From assembly GCF_033568475.1 (NCBI RefSeq), contig NC_133123.1, positions 133,458,930 through 133,522,929 on the forward strand: 64,000 nt of DNA. The letters are read 5' to 3'. The notes beneath the pieces are model-generated. The model was not told the DNA's origin. It searched no databases and worked only from the letters and a program-made list of their open reading frames with translations. Shown here one piece after another: positions 48,201 through 57,791 of the stretch (its first letter is position 1; the number at the start of each line of letters is the position of its first letter). The position numbers and the translations under genes are program-made. The DNA comes from Henckelia pumila (taxonomy: Eukaryota > Streptophyta > Magnoliopsida > Lamiales > Gesneriaceae).

Positions 48201-50550
48201 GATTTCAGGATCGGAGCTTCCGATCCAGCTCACTGCGTGCATGTGTGACACGTCGGGATCGGAACTTCCGATCGGGCGATTGGAGCTTCCGATCTGCTCT
48301 ACGTTCAACACTTGTCAAAACTTGCGGCTGAGTCATCGAGCATTGCTGGCAGCTGGAGATCGGAACTTCCGTTCCTGGATCGGAGCTTCAGATCTCTGTG
48401 CTTCCGATGAGGTTCCGAAGTGGCTAGGATCGGAGCTTCCGATCTGGATTCGGAGCTTCCGATCCGGCCCAAATTCAAAAGCCCAAATTCTTTTCCGAAG
48501 TCCAATAACACTCCAAAATTGATTAATTACCAACCCTTAATCATGTTTAACATATTATTATCTTAAAATGGAACCTGAGTTACTACATTCTCCCTACCTT
48601 TAGATATTTCGTCCGCGAAATAACATCTAAAGACAAAATCAAGATAACAATATGAAACATCAAACCATGTTTTATTACAACAACTGTAATTACATCTTAC
48701 ATGGTAAATCAAAAGTACAAAGCAAACAACTCAGGATATTCCGCTTGCATACGACTCTCAGTTTCCCAAGTTGCTTCTTCAATGCCTCGGCGCTGCCACT
48801 GTACCATCACAAGTGGTATAGTTTTGTTCCAAAGAACTTTCTCCTTCCTGTCTAGGATACGGATTGGTCGTTCAACAAAAGACAGATCTGGCTCTAGCTG
48901 AATATCAGTAGACTGAATCACATGAGATTCATCAGCTATATATTGTCGAAGTAACGACACATGAAAAACATTAAGTATACTGGAAAGATTTGGCGGTAAA
49001 GCCAAATGATATGCAACATCTCCGATCTTTTCCAGTATCTGGAAAGGTCCAATAAAACGAGGAGATAACTTGTCTTTCACGCCGAATCTCATTACCTTTC
49101 TGAAAGGTAATACTCGGAGAAACACATATTCACCAGGCTCAAACTGAAGTGGCCTGCGACGAATATTAGCATAACTGGTTTGTCTATCTTGAGCAACTTT
49201 GATCCTATGCTTGATCAAATCTACCTTGTCTAAAATCTGCTGCACCAATTCAGGACCCTCGACTTGTCGTTCCCCGAATTCATCCCAGAATAACGGAGTA
49301 CGACACCGTCAACCATACAATGCCTCGAAAGGTGCCATATCAATACTACGATGATAACTGTTATTGTAGGCAAATTCGATCAAAGGTAACTGATCCTGCC
49401 AAGATAAGCCAAAATCCATGACAGAAAAATGTAGCATATCCTCCAGCGTACGAATCATCCGTTCTGACTGCCCGTCATTCTCCGGATGATATGCAGTGCT
49501 CAAACTTAGAGTGGTACCCAATGCCTCCTGAAAACTATCCCAAAAACGTGAGGTAAATCGCGGGTCTCTATCACTGACTATGCTCACTGGAATCCCATGT
49601 AATCGCACCATCCTCCAAGAAATTTCACATTTTGTATCGATCAGGGAATCAAAAGTGCCCCATAAGTTTTTTGAAATAAATATACAAGTCCTGATCATAA
49701 AGAACTATAATGTGAAACATATTTCATGTTTCAAAAGAGACTCTTATTGCCAAACATAGATATTCTATAACAAGAGAAGACCCTCTCTTAAAGTCATCAT
49801 TACAAAATCAATTGACAAAGAGTTAATCTGATCTCAAGCACAGTACAACATAATTACCAGCGAAGCAGCACATATAGACGTGTGTTTTACTCGCAAAACA
49901 GGCCTAGCACTTTCTCTGCTTCGTAATGGCTGAGAATGCAAGTGAAGGGGAATGAAATAAACATTCTTTTTTTTGCTTCAAACATTGATCCACAGGCACT
50001 TAAATGCATGAAAGCATATCAGAACAATGCTGAGGCAGAATTCTCGACAGTATTTGCGAATGTTAGAAATGAAGCTTGTGAAATTACAAAAAATAGATAC
50101 CAAAACAGAAAATGTTCCCATGCACGGAACATCTAATCTATACACACTTTGTGGTTATCTAACACATTCACAAGCCCACGTTTTGCATATCACAGGACCT
50201 TGTTTCAAGAATATGGTGCAAGATTCAAACCACTGTGAATGCTTCAAGTTAAAGTTAACCACTTCCCTCTACACATGTTGAACCATTGCAACGAACGGAT
50301 TCCAAATATCCCATCGAAACTTACCATGTGTGATATCAGAACGATAGAATTCCAACTCATCCACAGTCAATATACATAAAATGTTGGATAACTTGAGATG
50401 ACATGAGTAGGAGAACTACATACCAACTGATAGACCAGGTATGGGCATTGCAGTTTCATTACTTTGCAATGATTACCTGAGCAGCATCAGTATATCCTGA
50501 GATCTTTACAATGATGTCTAGACCAAGCTTCGAAGCCTTCTCTCCGCTGA
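42044..50550 (-). CDS. RPN2: Ribophorin II (OST subunit RPN2), 3' half with intact frame
   Basis: Ten minus-strand exons: 50477-50550, 44270-44371, 44062-44151, 43814-43962, 43326-43437, 43173-43256, 42891-42971, 42555-42779, 42324-42446 and 42044-42160. Together they give 1,157 nt in one open frame of about 384 residues with consensus splice sites and a TGA stop. The product is the C-terminal half of the oligosaccharyltransferase subunit that N-glycosylates proteins at the ER. Landmarks are [38 protein letters not shown] and P-V-x-P-Y-S-like V-D-P-Y-S. The end carries three hydrophobic segments and a K-S-A tail. About 300 N-terminal residues are not found up to 64 kb. The intron 44372-50476 is swollen by retrotransposons. 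Either a 5'-truncated relic or a gene whose 5' exons lie outside the window. Confidence 0.9.
42203..42270. repeat. Poly-A and (GAAA)n microsatellite in an RPN2 intron
   Basis: A run of about 24 A (with one G) is followed by roughly nine GAAA units. Confidence 0.9.
44515..45995 (+). pseudogene. Copia gag-protease-integrase fragment in an RPN2 intron
   Basis: Plus-strand, opposite to RPN2. The gag C-terminus is open at 44523-44936 with a zinc knuckle (C-x2-C-x4-H-x4-C: W-C-E-H-C...G-H-A-K-E-K-C). A stop follows, then the protease motif [13 protein letters not shown] at about 45160-45200; this is the copia aspartic protease, with S-G after N instead of D. Integrase pieces include [15 protein letters not shown] and L-R-T-D-N-G-T at about 45940-45957. 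Stops between blocks show it is dead. No LTRs adjoin it, and the pol C-terminal half is missing. Confidence 0.8.
45996..46149. other. Short unassigned junction sequence
   Basis: AT-rich sequence between the copia fragment and the chromovirus gag. Possibly an LTR scrap. Confidence 0.3.
46150..47007 (-). pseudogene. Chromovirus gag (minus), one internal stop
   Basis: Starts M-A-D-E-S about 95 bp after the primer site. A His/Arg/Asp-rich N-terminus is followed by G-P-K-P-L-L-G-G and [10 protein letters not shown], then L-E-D-R-A-R-L-W-W. One TAG interrupts the frame at about 46684. The retrotransposon gag domain continues with [15 protein letters not shown] and Q-Y-Q-Q-R-F-L-D-L. The zinc knuckle C-S-H-C-G-G-K-H-P is cut off right after its histidine at about 46160. 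It forms the nucleocapsid in living relatives. Otherwise well preserved, so it is one of the younger gypsy insertions here. Confidence 0.85.
47102..47113 (-). promoter_or_regulatory. Primer binding site (tRNA-Met type)
   Basis: Minus strand TGGTATCAGAGC, 4 nt after the LTR end at 47118. It marks that LTR as a 5' LTR with respect to gag. Confidence 0.9.
48162..48169 (-). promoter_or_regulatory. TATA box of the shared gypsy LTR
   Basis: TATAAATA on the minus strand, about 19 bp downstream of the dyad array. Confidence 0.7.
48188..48467 (-). repeat. Dyad array, word GATCGGAACTTCCGATC
   Basis: About nine units, for example 48188-48204, 48208-48224, 48257-48273, 48359-48374, 48424-48440 and 48447-48463. 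Several are perfect dyads of CGGAACTTCCG or CGGAGCTTCCG. Confidence 0.85.
48588..48600 (-). promoter_or_regulatory. Polypurine tract
   Basis: Minus strand AAGGTAGGGAGAA directly before the LTR start at 48587. Confidence 0.8.
48680..49618 (-). pseudogene. Chromovirus integrase core end, C-terminus and chromodomain (minus)
   Basis: Two open stretches. 49309-49618 holds the integrase core end: [17 protein letters not shown], then [14 protein letters not shown], with the conserved aspartate and glutamate context. 48709-49248 holds the C-terminus ([20 protein letters not shown]) and a chromodomain end, V-M-V-Q-W...E-E-A-T-W-E. One disruption separates them near 49250-49310. At about 49618 the coding similarity stops and RPN2 intron sequence seems to resume. 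Integrase would insert element DNA; the N-terminal pol is absent. Confidence 0.85.
49619..50476. other. Remaining RPN2 intron sequence
   Basis: Non-coding, AT-rich, with no retroelement motifs. It leads to the RPN2 exon 50477-50550. Confidence 0.5.
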
Positions 50551-51221
50551 CTAAAATGAGAGCAACATGAAGACGTAAGAATATATTTGAGCATATCTCA
50601 GAATATTAAAAATTAATTAATTAATTGCAAAAGAGAGCATTTCGTAATATGTTTATAGTTTCAGAGGCCAGACTTAAAGCACAAGGGAAAAGAAGAGAGT
50701 ATCCTTGGAAGGTCCTGAATGTTGATTTAGAGTACAAATACGTATCATCTATGCAAATATTTATTATTGTAATCCCCAGTTAAGCTCGTTCAAGCACAAG
50801 AACATTTCTTGGATGAATATGCAATCCTCATTCTCATTTCTTACCACTTGCAAAATAAATCAAACAAAAAACTTGCATGATTTGACATAAACTATAATAG
50901 CAAATGCACTTTTATTTTATCTCCCAAAATCATTTCACAACGAAAAACACCCAAGATTCACTCAAGAAAACAAAGAGTGACAGGATCAAACCTCAAATAG
51001 GAAGCTAAATAGACAAGAGCATAGACTGCATAGCGTTGTTTTTCGGAATCCAACCAAACAAATACCCAAATCTACATGAGCATAAGAACAAGCATATAAT
51101 AAACGAATACATACAAAAAATAAATCAATCAATACAATTACCGAATCACAAGAAAAAATTATACCACCCAATTGAAATAAGGGATGAAGCTAATGATTCC
51201 CATCACAACAAACATCACGTC
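50551..51221. other. Non-coding upstream of the last visible RPN2 exon
   Basis: No further RPN2 exon is recognised. A possible 80-nt minus-strand exon of unknown identity lies at 50992-51071 (see findings). Confidence 0.4.
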
Positions 51222-51691
51222 TGTTATGGATTATGCCGGAGTGATCATGACGATAATAATAATTGCGGAATAAAACAATCAACAAGAACACCAAGATTTA
51301 CGTGGTTCACCCAATATAGGCTACGTACACGGAGCTGCTGCAATATTTATAACCGGAGAAATATTACAAGTGTATACAAAACACTCTATCTCACCACACT
51401 CAAACCCCGAGTATTACCGAGAAATAATTCTCTAACTCACAAGAGATCTCCGAAAAAAACTCACTTTTTTTCTCTCTTTTATTTTATTCTCTCTTTGTTA
51501 ATACAAAAGAAGAGAAGAATGGGATTTTCTACCTTGTGAAAGCCAGCCAAAAAGGAATTCAATATTGATTTTTGTACACGTTTTTAATCCATCCATATTC
51601 AATGTCAAATTTGGATTGCTGCCGGCCAATGTGAACTCCAATCCAACATGTGCATTCAATTTTGGTTGGTGGTTGTCTCCAACTTTCAACA
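51222..51691 (-). mobile_element. Copia 3' LTR (470 bp, minus)
   Basis: On the minus strand it runs from TGTTGAAAGTTGGAG (51691) to ATAATCCATAACA (51222). It is preceded by the polypurine tract CAAGTGGGAGAT (complement of 51692-51703), the usual copia arrangement. Confidence 0.75.
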
Positions 51692-51703
51692 ATCTCCCAC
51701 TTG

Positions 51704-52160
51704 AAGACTTGATTTCAATCATGACTTCACACAGTCAATGCAACAGCTCATTCTTCCTCTCTTATGCTTGCAGTCCAACTGAAGTCGAGCACAACTTCAA
51801 TTTGTCAGTGGTCACCACCTTCGTGAACATATCAGCAGGATTTTTACTTCCAGAAATATTCTCAAGACTTAAGACTCCATTCACCCGATCTCTAAGGATC
51901 CTGATTCCAAGGATTTGTTTTGCAGCACCTAAATCCTTCATAGCAAATTCTATCTTTAGTTTATCAATCTCCTTCAGACAAACTTCTGCTATCAACATAT
52001 CATCTACATATACCAGTAGCATGATATAAGAACCATCAAGCTTCACATAACACCAGTGATCAGCATGATACCTCGGGAAACCATCATTATTCATTACATC
52101 ATCAAACTTTTTGTACCACTGTCTTGGAGCTTGTTTGAGACCGTACAACGTTTCTGACCA
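51704..52160 (-). pseudogene. Copia RT fused to RNase H tail by internal deletion (minus)
   Basis: The reverse transcriptase segment L-Y-G-L-K-Q-A-P-R-Q-W-Y, then L-L-V-Y-V-D-D-M-L-I-A with the catalytic Y-V-D-D, runs into M-K-D-L-G-A-A-K-Q-I-L-G-I. After G-V-L-S-L the same frame continues I-S-G-S-K-N-P-A-D-M-F-T-K, the very end of RNase H. Roughly 200 residues are missing with the frame kept. It ends close to the polypurine tract. Upstream pol is absent; similarity stops at about 52150 at a repeat region. Confidence 0.8.
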
Positions 52161-52850
52161 CGCAACAACACCAATTATATGTTTTATATGTTTGAGATAC
52201 TTATATGTCATTAAATTAATGATCATAGAGGTTACATATACCTTAGATGTATAAACATATTTTTGAATGAATTATATGTTATTAATGAACATAGATGGAA
52301 GATGTACTAAATTTTCAAGCAAATGTACTATGTATCAATACAAATGGTACTGCGTTTCTGACCACGCACCAACACCATAATGTAAAGTGCATGATTATAT
52401 AGCATCAATGATGAAATTGACACATGTTTATGAATCCTAATGTCTAATTTTGGTAGCACATATGGTGATTAACAAACACATGCATGCATATGTATCCATT
52501 GTTTATGTTTGCAACATCTATGGTTAAAACAACTTTATCTATGTATCCAATGTCCTAATTTGTAACATCAATGGTGATTAAAACATTTTCACTCATAAAA
52601 TGTCTAAATTTTTTGTATCAATCATGATTATAACATGTTTATGCATTCTAATGTCTAATTTAGTAGCATATATGGTGATTAACAAATACAAGTATATGTA
52701 TCTATTGTATATGTTTGTAACATCTATGGTTAAAACAACTTTGTATATGCATCCAATGTCCTAATTTTGTATCATCCATGGTGATTAACACATATTTACA
52801 CATCAAATGTCTAATTTTGTAGTATAAATCAAAATACTTTAGCTTGAAAA
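52152..52850. repeat. Degenerate tandem repeat, period about 200 bp
   Basis: TTCTGACCACGCA(A/C)CAACACC occurs at 52152 and again at 52352. A block with ATCTATGGTTAAAACAACTTT occurs at about 52508 and 52712, and ATGTCTAATTTnGTAGnA words recur every 60-70 bp. This looks like a decayed higher-order tandem array. No coding. Confidence 0.6.
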
Positions 52851-52899
52851 TGAAGTAGTCAGCAACGTAGTACCATTTATATCTATACGTAGTACTTTA

Positions 52900-53373
52900 G
52901 CGACTTGTTTGATGTAATAAATGCATGTATTGATGTTCAAGATTTCAATTATGTATGTATGCATATTTCCAGATTTTATAGCATGTGTAGAATCCATGTT
53001 GTTGAAGATTTATGCTTTGAACCAAGCCTTGACAGCAAAAACTCTTCTGCAGAATTTCTGGAATTTGGAGGCCGCTCGATCCGCAGAAGTTGACGGATCG
53101 AGCGAGCCCTGTAATTTGCGGACAGAACTTTTGAGTTTTTGGCTCGCTCGATCCGCAGAATTTGACGGATCGAGCGAGGCCAAATTATATTTTCATCCGA
53201 GAGCTGAGCAATTGTGCTCGCTCGATCGGGTGTTTTTCACCGATCGAGCGAGACACTGATTTTTTTTAAAAAAAAATATTTACTTGGCTCTTGGTTTATT
53301 TAATTGATGTTTAATGAATGTTAATTGTTCATTAATTGCCCTAAGATGTGATTAGCAACCCGAGGTCCCCACA
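52900..53373 (+). mobile_element. Gypsy LTR 3' end (plus)
   Basis: Ends CGAGGTCCCCACA at 53373, like the LTR end at 2803. It carries three GCTCGATC(C/G)G hairpins (53074-53250) at the same distance from its end. The left boundary is unclear. It abuts copia pol directly. Confidence 0.65.
53074..53250 (+). repeat. Three hairpins, word GCTCGATCCG/CGGATCGAGC
   Basis: Dyads at 53074-53104, 53143-53177 and 53218-53250. The first two have CCG/CGG stem ends and the third CGG/CCG, so both arms changed together. Confidence 0.85.
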
Positions 53374-55527
53374 AAAAGGGCCAGAAAGGAAAAGATTTTT
53401 GGTCCTGAATTTCCGACTTATGTTTTAGAAAATGAACCTCGAACAATAATGGAAGCATTATCGAGTCCCGAGGCACCGTTATGGAAAGAAGCTATTAATA
53501 GCGAGATAGAATCCCTCATGCAAAACCATACATGGGAATTGGTTGATCTTCCACCAGGAACAAAGCCTTTAGGATGCAAGTGGATCCTAAAACGAAAATA
53601 TAAGGCTGATGGATCTATAGATAAATATAAAGCCCGGTTGGTGGCTAAAGGCTTTAATCAAAAGGAAGGCCTAAATTTCTTCGATACATATTCACCAGTG
53701 ACTAGAATTACCTCCATTCGAGTTCTCATTGTCATTGCTGCATTGCATGACCTTGAGATACATCAAATGGATGTGAAAACCGCGTTTCTAAATGGTGAAT
53801 TGGATGAAAAAATATACATGGAGCAACCTGAAGGGTTTGTGGCTCCCGGACAAAAGCATAAGGTGTGCAAACTCGTTAAATCGTTGTATGGATTGAAACA
53901 AGTGCCAAAACAGTGGCACGAGAAATTTGACAAAACTATGTTATCAAATGGTTTCAAGATAAACGAGTATGATAAATGTGTTTATATCAAAGGCACACCT
54001 GATTCGTTCGTTATAATATGTTTATACGTAGACGATATACTTATTATGGAAAGTGATCATAATGTGATTATGAACGCGAAAAGTTGTTGACTAAGAACTT
54101 TGATATGAAAGATATGGGTTTGGCAGATGTAATTCTTGGAATTAAGATCATGAAGATAAAAGAAGGAATTGTCCTCACACAATCTCATTATGTTGAGACA
54201 GTGTTAAGAAAGTTTGGTGCTCATGTTCTAACTCCTGTAGCAACACCAATTGATTTAAATGTGCATTTGGGCAAAAATCATGGTGAACCCATATCACAAC
54301 TGGAATATTCACGTGTGATTGGAAGTTTGATGTATATTTCAAACTGTACACGTCCGGATATTGCATGTGCAGTCAATAAACTCAGTAGATTTACGAGTAA
54401 TCCAAGTAATGTGCATTGGAATGCACTCATGAGAGTTCTTAAGTATTTGAAACATACTTCAGAATATGGATTACATTATGTGAGATATCCAGCAGTGTTG
54501 GAAGGCTATTGTGATGCAAACTGGATTTCGGATACGAATGATTCAAAATCCACAAGTGGATATGTGTTTGTCATTGGTGGTGGAGCCGTGACATGGAAAT
54601 CCACAAAGCAAACGTGTATTGCTAGATCCACAATGAAATCTGAGTTTATAGCCTAAGATAAAGCCGCTGAAGAGGCTGAATGGCTAAGAAATTTCTTAGA
54701 GATATCCCGTGTTGGGCTAAACCTGTGCCTGCCGTAATGATACATTGTGATAGTCAATTGGCGATTTGAAGGGCACAAAATAGCATGTACAATGGTAAGT
54801 CACGTCATATACGTCGTAGACATAATACCATTTGGCAGTTGATCTCTAATGGAGTAATCTCCATCAATTATGTAAAATCGAAAGACAATTTAGCGGATCC
54901 GTTGACAAAAGGTTTGAGTAGAGATCAAGTACATTGCTCATCAAGGGGAATGAGACTAAAAATCTACAAATAAAACGATCATAGCGGAAACCCAACCTTG
55001 CTGACTGGAGATCCCAAGATCTTGGTTCAATGGGACAACGATGTTATGAGAGTTGTTGTAACAGCACTTGAGACAAGCTTTATAAAAAGTTGTCTTCTCA
55101 TTCCTAGGGTGAAAAACGTGCTGTCTACCACATGTAGTGAGGTTAAGCTTATGCTTTTAATGATTCCTATGCTTGAAAAAGTCGGGTATGGTAGGATACT
55201 CGTTATAGGAGATCACCTATGTAAATGTGAAGACGAGCCGCTTCAATGAAACACTTATCAATCCAAGATCGTGTCCATGGCTAAAACGGACACAACCATG
55301 AGAACTAGTAAAATGTGAGAAATGTTATTATGTTGTTGATATCATTGTCTTGGTTTACACAAACGGCTGGGTAGTTCAAGACATCGCGTTCACTAACTAG
55401 CTAGTAAATCCGATGGTATTCTACTACGAAAGGTTCAAAGCCAAAAGCTACCTCTCCCGATGCAATAATCTTTTGTTTGGACTTTCTAAAGTGTCTGCAT
55501 TTCATACATGCATTAATTTCCATTCAT
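53374..55527 (+). pseudogene. Copia reverse transcriptase and RNase H, two inactivating changes
   Basis: Open from 53374. It holds the full copia RT: W-K-E-A-I-x-S-E-I-E-S, L-G-C-K-W-I-x-K-x-K-Y, D-V-K-T-A-F-L-N-G-E-L, S-L-Y-G-L-K-Q and the catalytic L-Y-V-D-D-I-L-I at about 54030. A one-base loss near 54080 shifts the frame; it resumes as F-D-M-K-D-M-G (54084 onward). The RNase H part has C-D-A-N-W and S-K-S-T-S-G-Y. At 54654-54656 a TAA sits where the family has leucine (S-E-F-I-A-x-D-K-A-A-E-E-A). The tail Y-V-K-S-K-D-N-L-A-D-P-L-T-K ends near 54920, and a polypurine tract follows at 55528. The 5' half of the element is missing. Confidence 0.85.
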
Positions 55528-55536
55528 GTGGGGGAT
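55528..55536 (+). promoter_or_regulatory. Polypurine tract of copia element
   Basis: GTGGGGGAT directly before the LTR start TGTTAGAAATTT. Confidence 0.8.
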
Positions 55537-55728
55537 TGTTAGAAATTTGGGTTGTGTACCCATTTTAAATCGATAAAATGTTTGTGATAAAATTATTTCT
55601 CGATTACCAATTAAGGGTGAATGATAAATTAATAAAATGTTCACAAATAATTGTTTGCATTTTATCGAATAAAAGATTGAATAAAAAAATATTATATATA
55701 TATGTATATATATTATAATATGTATTAT

Positions 55729-55774
<46 letters not shown>

Positions 55775-56342
55775 AATGAAAAAGAGATGAGACAAGTGGC
55801 AAAGGACCACCGTTGCTTTCTTTGTAAACAATTCAAATTGAATTTGAATTCATAATATATATTCTGTTGGTTATACAAATGAAAAGGAAAAAAAAAACAG
55901 TTATTTGACATTTTTTGGACAAAAAAGATGTGTCTCATTGAATTGTTGCACCTTTTCATATAAAGTCATTCAATCTTTATTTATATCCCATATATGTTTG
56001 AATGGAAAGAAGATACACCCATATTGAAAAACATATTGCTGCATATCATTGTTGTTCATCATTTTTCAGAAAAGTTCAAAAAGCATTTCCGAAGTTCGCC
56101 GGGTTTTGTAATTTTGAGTGCTCCTATTACAAAACGAAGTCGTTGTATCTTGGGAGACGATTACCGTATTCCATAAGTACCGTGTGTGGGGCAAATTCGT
56201 CTTAAGAACATAGAGTTTAACTCTAGCATCGACTAAAAATTTCAGATCAAATTTATATCCTTGTCTCAAGTCCTGTCCCGATATCAGTCAAGACAACATC
56301 CATAAAATCATCTCAGATTTGCACAGTATTCCGAAACCAACA
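55537..56342 (+). mobile_element. Copia 3' LTR (806 bp)
   Basis: Runs from TGTTAGAAATTTGGG to CCGAAACCAACA, a TGTTnG...CnAACA-type terminal repeat. It contains a TA-rich microsatellite (about 55690-55771) and a CATATAAAG TATA-like box at about 55957-55965. It belongs to the RT/RNase H relic immediately upstream. Confidence 0.75.
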
Positions 56343-56855
56343 GGATGTACCACGGACGTGTCAAGAGGCAAGAGCGGAGTCTAATCTAATATTTAATATA
56401 AAGTGGAGTCGTATCTAATGTTTAATATAATCTAATACCTATCTATCTATTATAATAAAAGTAAGAGGTTAAAAATTTCAAAAAAGGAAAAAAAAACACC
56501 TTGAATATTCATTGTTGTCATATATTTGTGTGAATATTAATAATTGGATGAATATATGTACGAGGGAGAAAGAAAGAATAGACTCGTATATTTTGTTGAA
56601 TTAATTAATATTTATTTTTCTGGAAAAGAGTAACTCAGGATCTAAATATTTTTGTTATTTAATAAACAAATTATAGTGGTTTACTGGTTTTTATTCATCA
56701 AAATCTGAGATTGATATGAAAATTATTGAAACTAAGTCACATAATATCAATTATCAATCGTATAACAAATACGGTTTACGAGAGTTCCATTACTATTATC
56801 ATTAAAAAAAACAGATAAATGAGGTAAAAATTAAAATGATAAATAATGTCATACT

Positions 56856-56857
<2 letters not shown>
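56343..56857. other. AT-rich non-coding
   Basis: No motif recognised. Confidence 0.5.
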
Positions 56858-56927
<70 letters not shown>

Positions 56928-57084
56928 TTTCAGTTGTCCAACCAATAATGCTCAACTCGTCTCCAACCACTAAAATCCGATACCGTGTTTTAATGATGCA
57001 AAAAATAAAATAAAAAACTAAAACCCGGTATCGGATTTTAGTGGTCGAAAACGAGTTGGGTATCATTGGTTGAGCCGCTGAAAA

Positions 57085-57145
<61 letters not shown>
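56858..57145. mobile_element. Fold-back MITE between two (TA)n arrays
   Basis: A (TA)n run (about 56858-56924) is followed by a fold-back unit of about 160 bp (56925-57088) and then a second (TA)n run (57088-57145). The unit's two arms of about 70 nt pair with few mismatches: CAACCAATAATGCTCAACTC against GAGTTGGGTATCATTGGTTG, and CACTAAAATCCGATACCG against CGGTATCGGATTTTAGTG. The loop is about 25 nt and A-rich. Insertion of a TA-targeting MITE into a TA microsatellite is inferred. Confidence 0.7.
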
Positions 57146-57148
<3 letters not shown>

Positions 57149-57409
57149 TGTTGATCAAGTTTCAAACTTTATAAAATTAAACATGTCCGCAAAAGTTTGA
57201 CGGTTTGAGCCTAAAAAAAATACTACAAACTTTTTTGTAAGTAAAACAATAGGTAAAATGATTAAAACACCATAGTAAATATATTTAAGATTAAATGAAT
57301 AAATGTTCAAATCATAAAAAAAAAATTCAATAGTTTCTACAAAATTCTACCATACTAAAATTAACTTACTATCATTTCATATCTTTAAACATAATATTCA
57401 TCACGTAGC
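57146..57409. other. AT-rich non-coding
   Basis: Nothing recognised. Confidence 0.5.
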
Positions 57410-57791
57410 ACCGTTTGGTAGACATTATTATTAATCTATGTATAACTTATCTTATCAAATCTCGCGTTCTTCTCGTCATATTATTTATTCATCTATTAAT
57501 TATTAATTTTAAATCAATCAAATCATTAATAATTTATCTTACATCAATTAAATCATTGAATTTAAATAACTATATTAACTCTTATAAATAATATTATTTT
57601 ATATTTTATTTATTTTTTAAAAAACAAAATATTAATTTATCATTTTAATATAAAATTTAATCAATCAAATCAAATATACTATAATCTATCAATCAAATAT
57701 TATATTAACTATTATTTTTTATTTATTTTTTAATACATTTATTACTTATATACGTATTATTTATCTTATCACTCAAATCAAACGATACTTT
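57410..57791. mobile_element. MITE-like element with GTTTGGT ends
   Basis: GCACCGTTTGGTAGAC at the left and ATCAAACGATAC at the right are inverted relative to each other. The AT-rich interior of about 350 bp contains AATTATTAATTTTAAATC-type words in tandem. The ends resemble Tourist/Harbinger-type MITEs. Target duplication not resolved. Confidence 0.4.

Larger units (their letters stand above)
47118..48587 (-). mobile_element. Gypsy LTR shared by two element halves
   Basis: 1,470 bp, minus-strand TGTAGTAACTCAGG (48587) to GGGTCACTACA (47118). A primer binding site and gag follow it, while a polypurine tract and pol precede it. It is therefore both a 3' LTR and a 5' LTR. U3 has a GATCGGAACTTCCGATC array (48188-48467) and a TATAAATA box (complement of 48162-48169). 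Confidence 0.85.

Noticed and set aside
56776..57066. 96-codon minus-strand frame
   Set aside because: It consists mostly of (TA)n-encoded I/Y repeats and MITE sequence.
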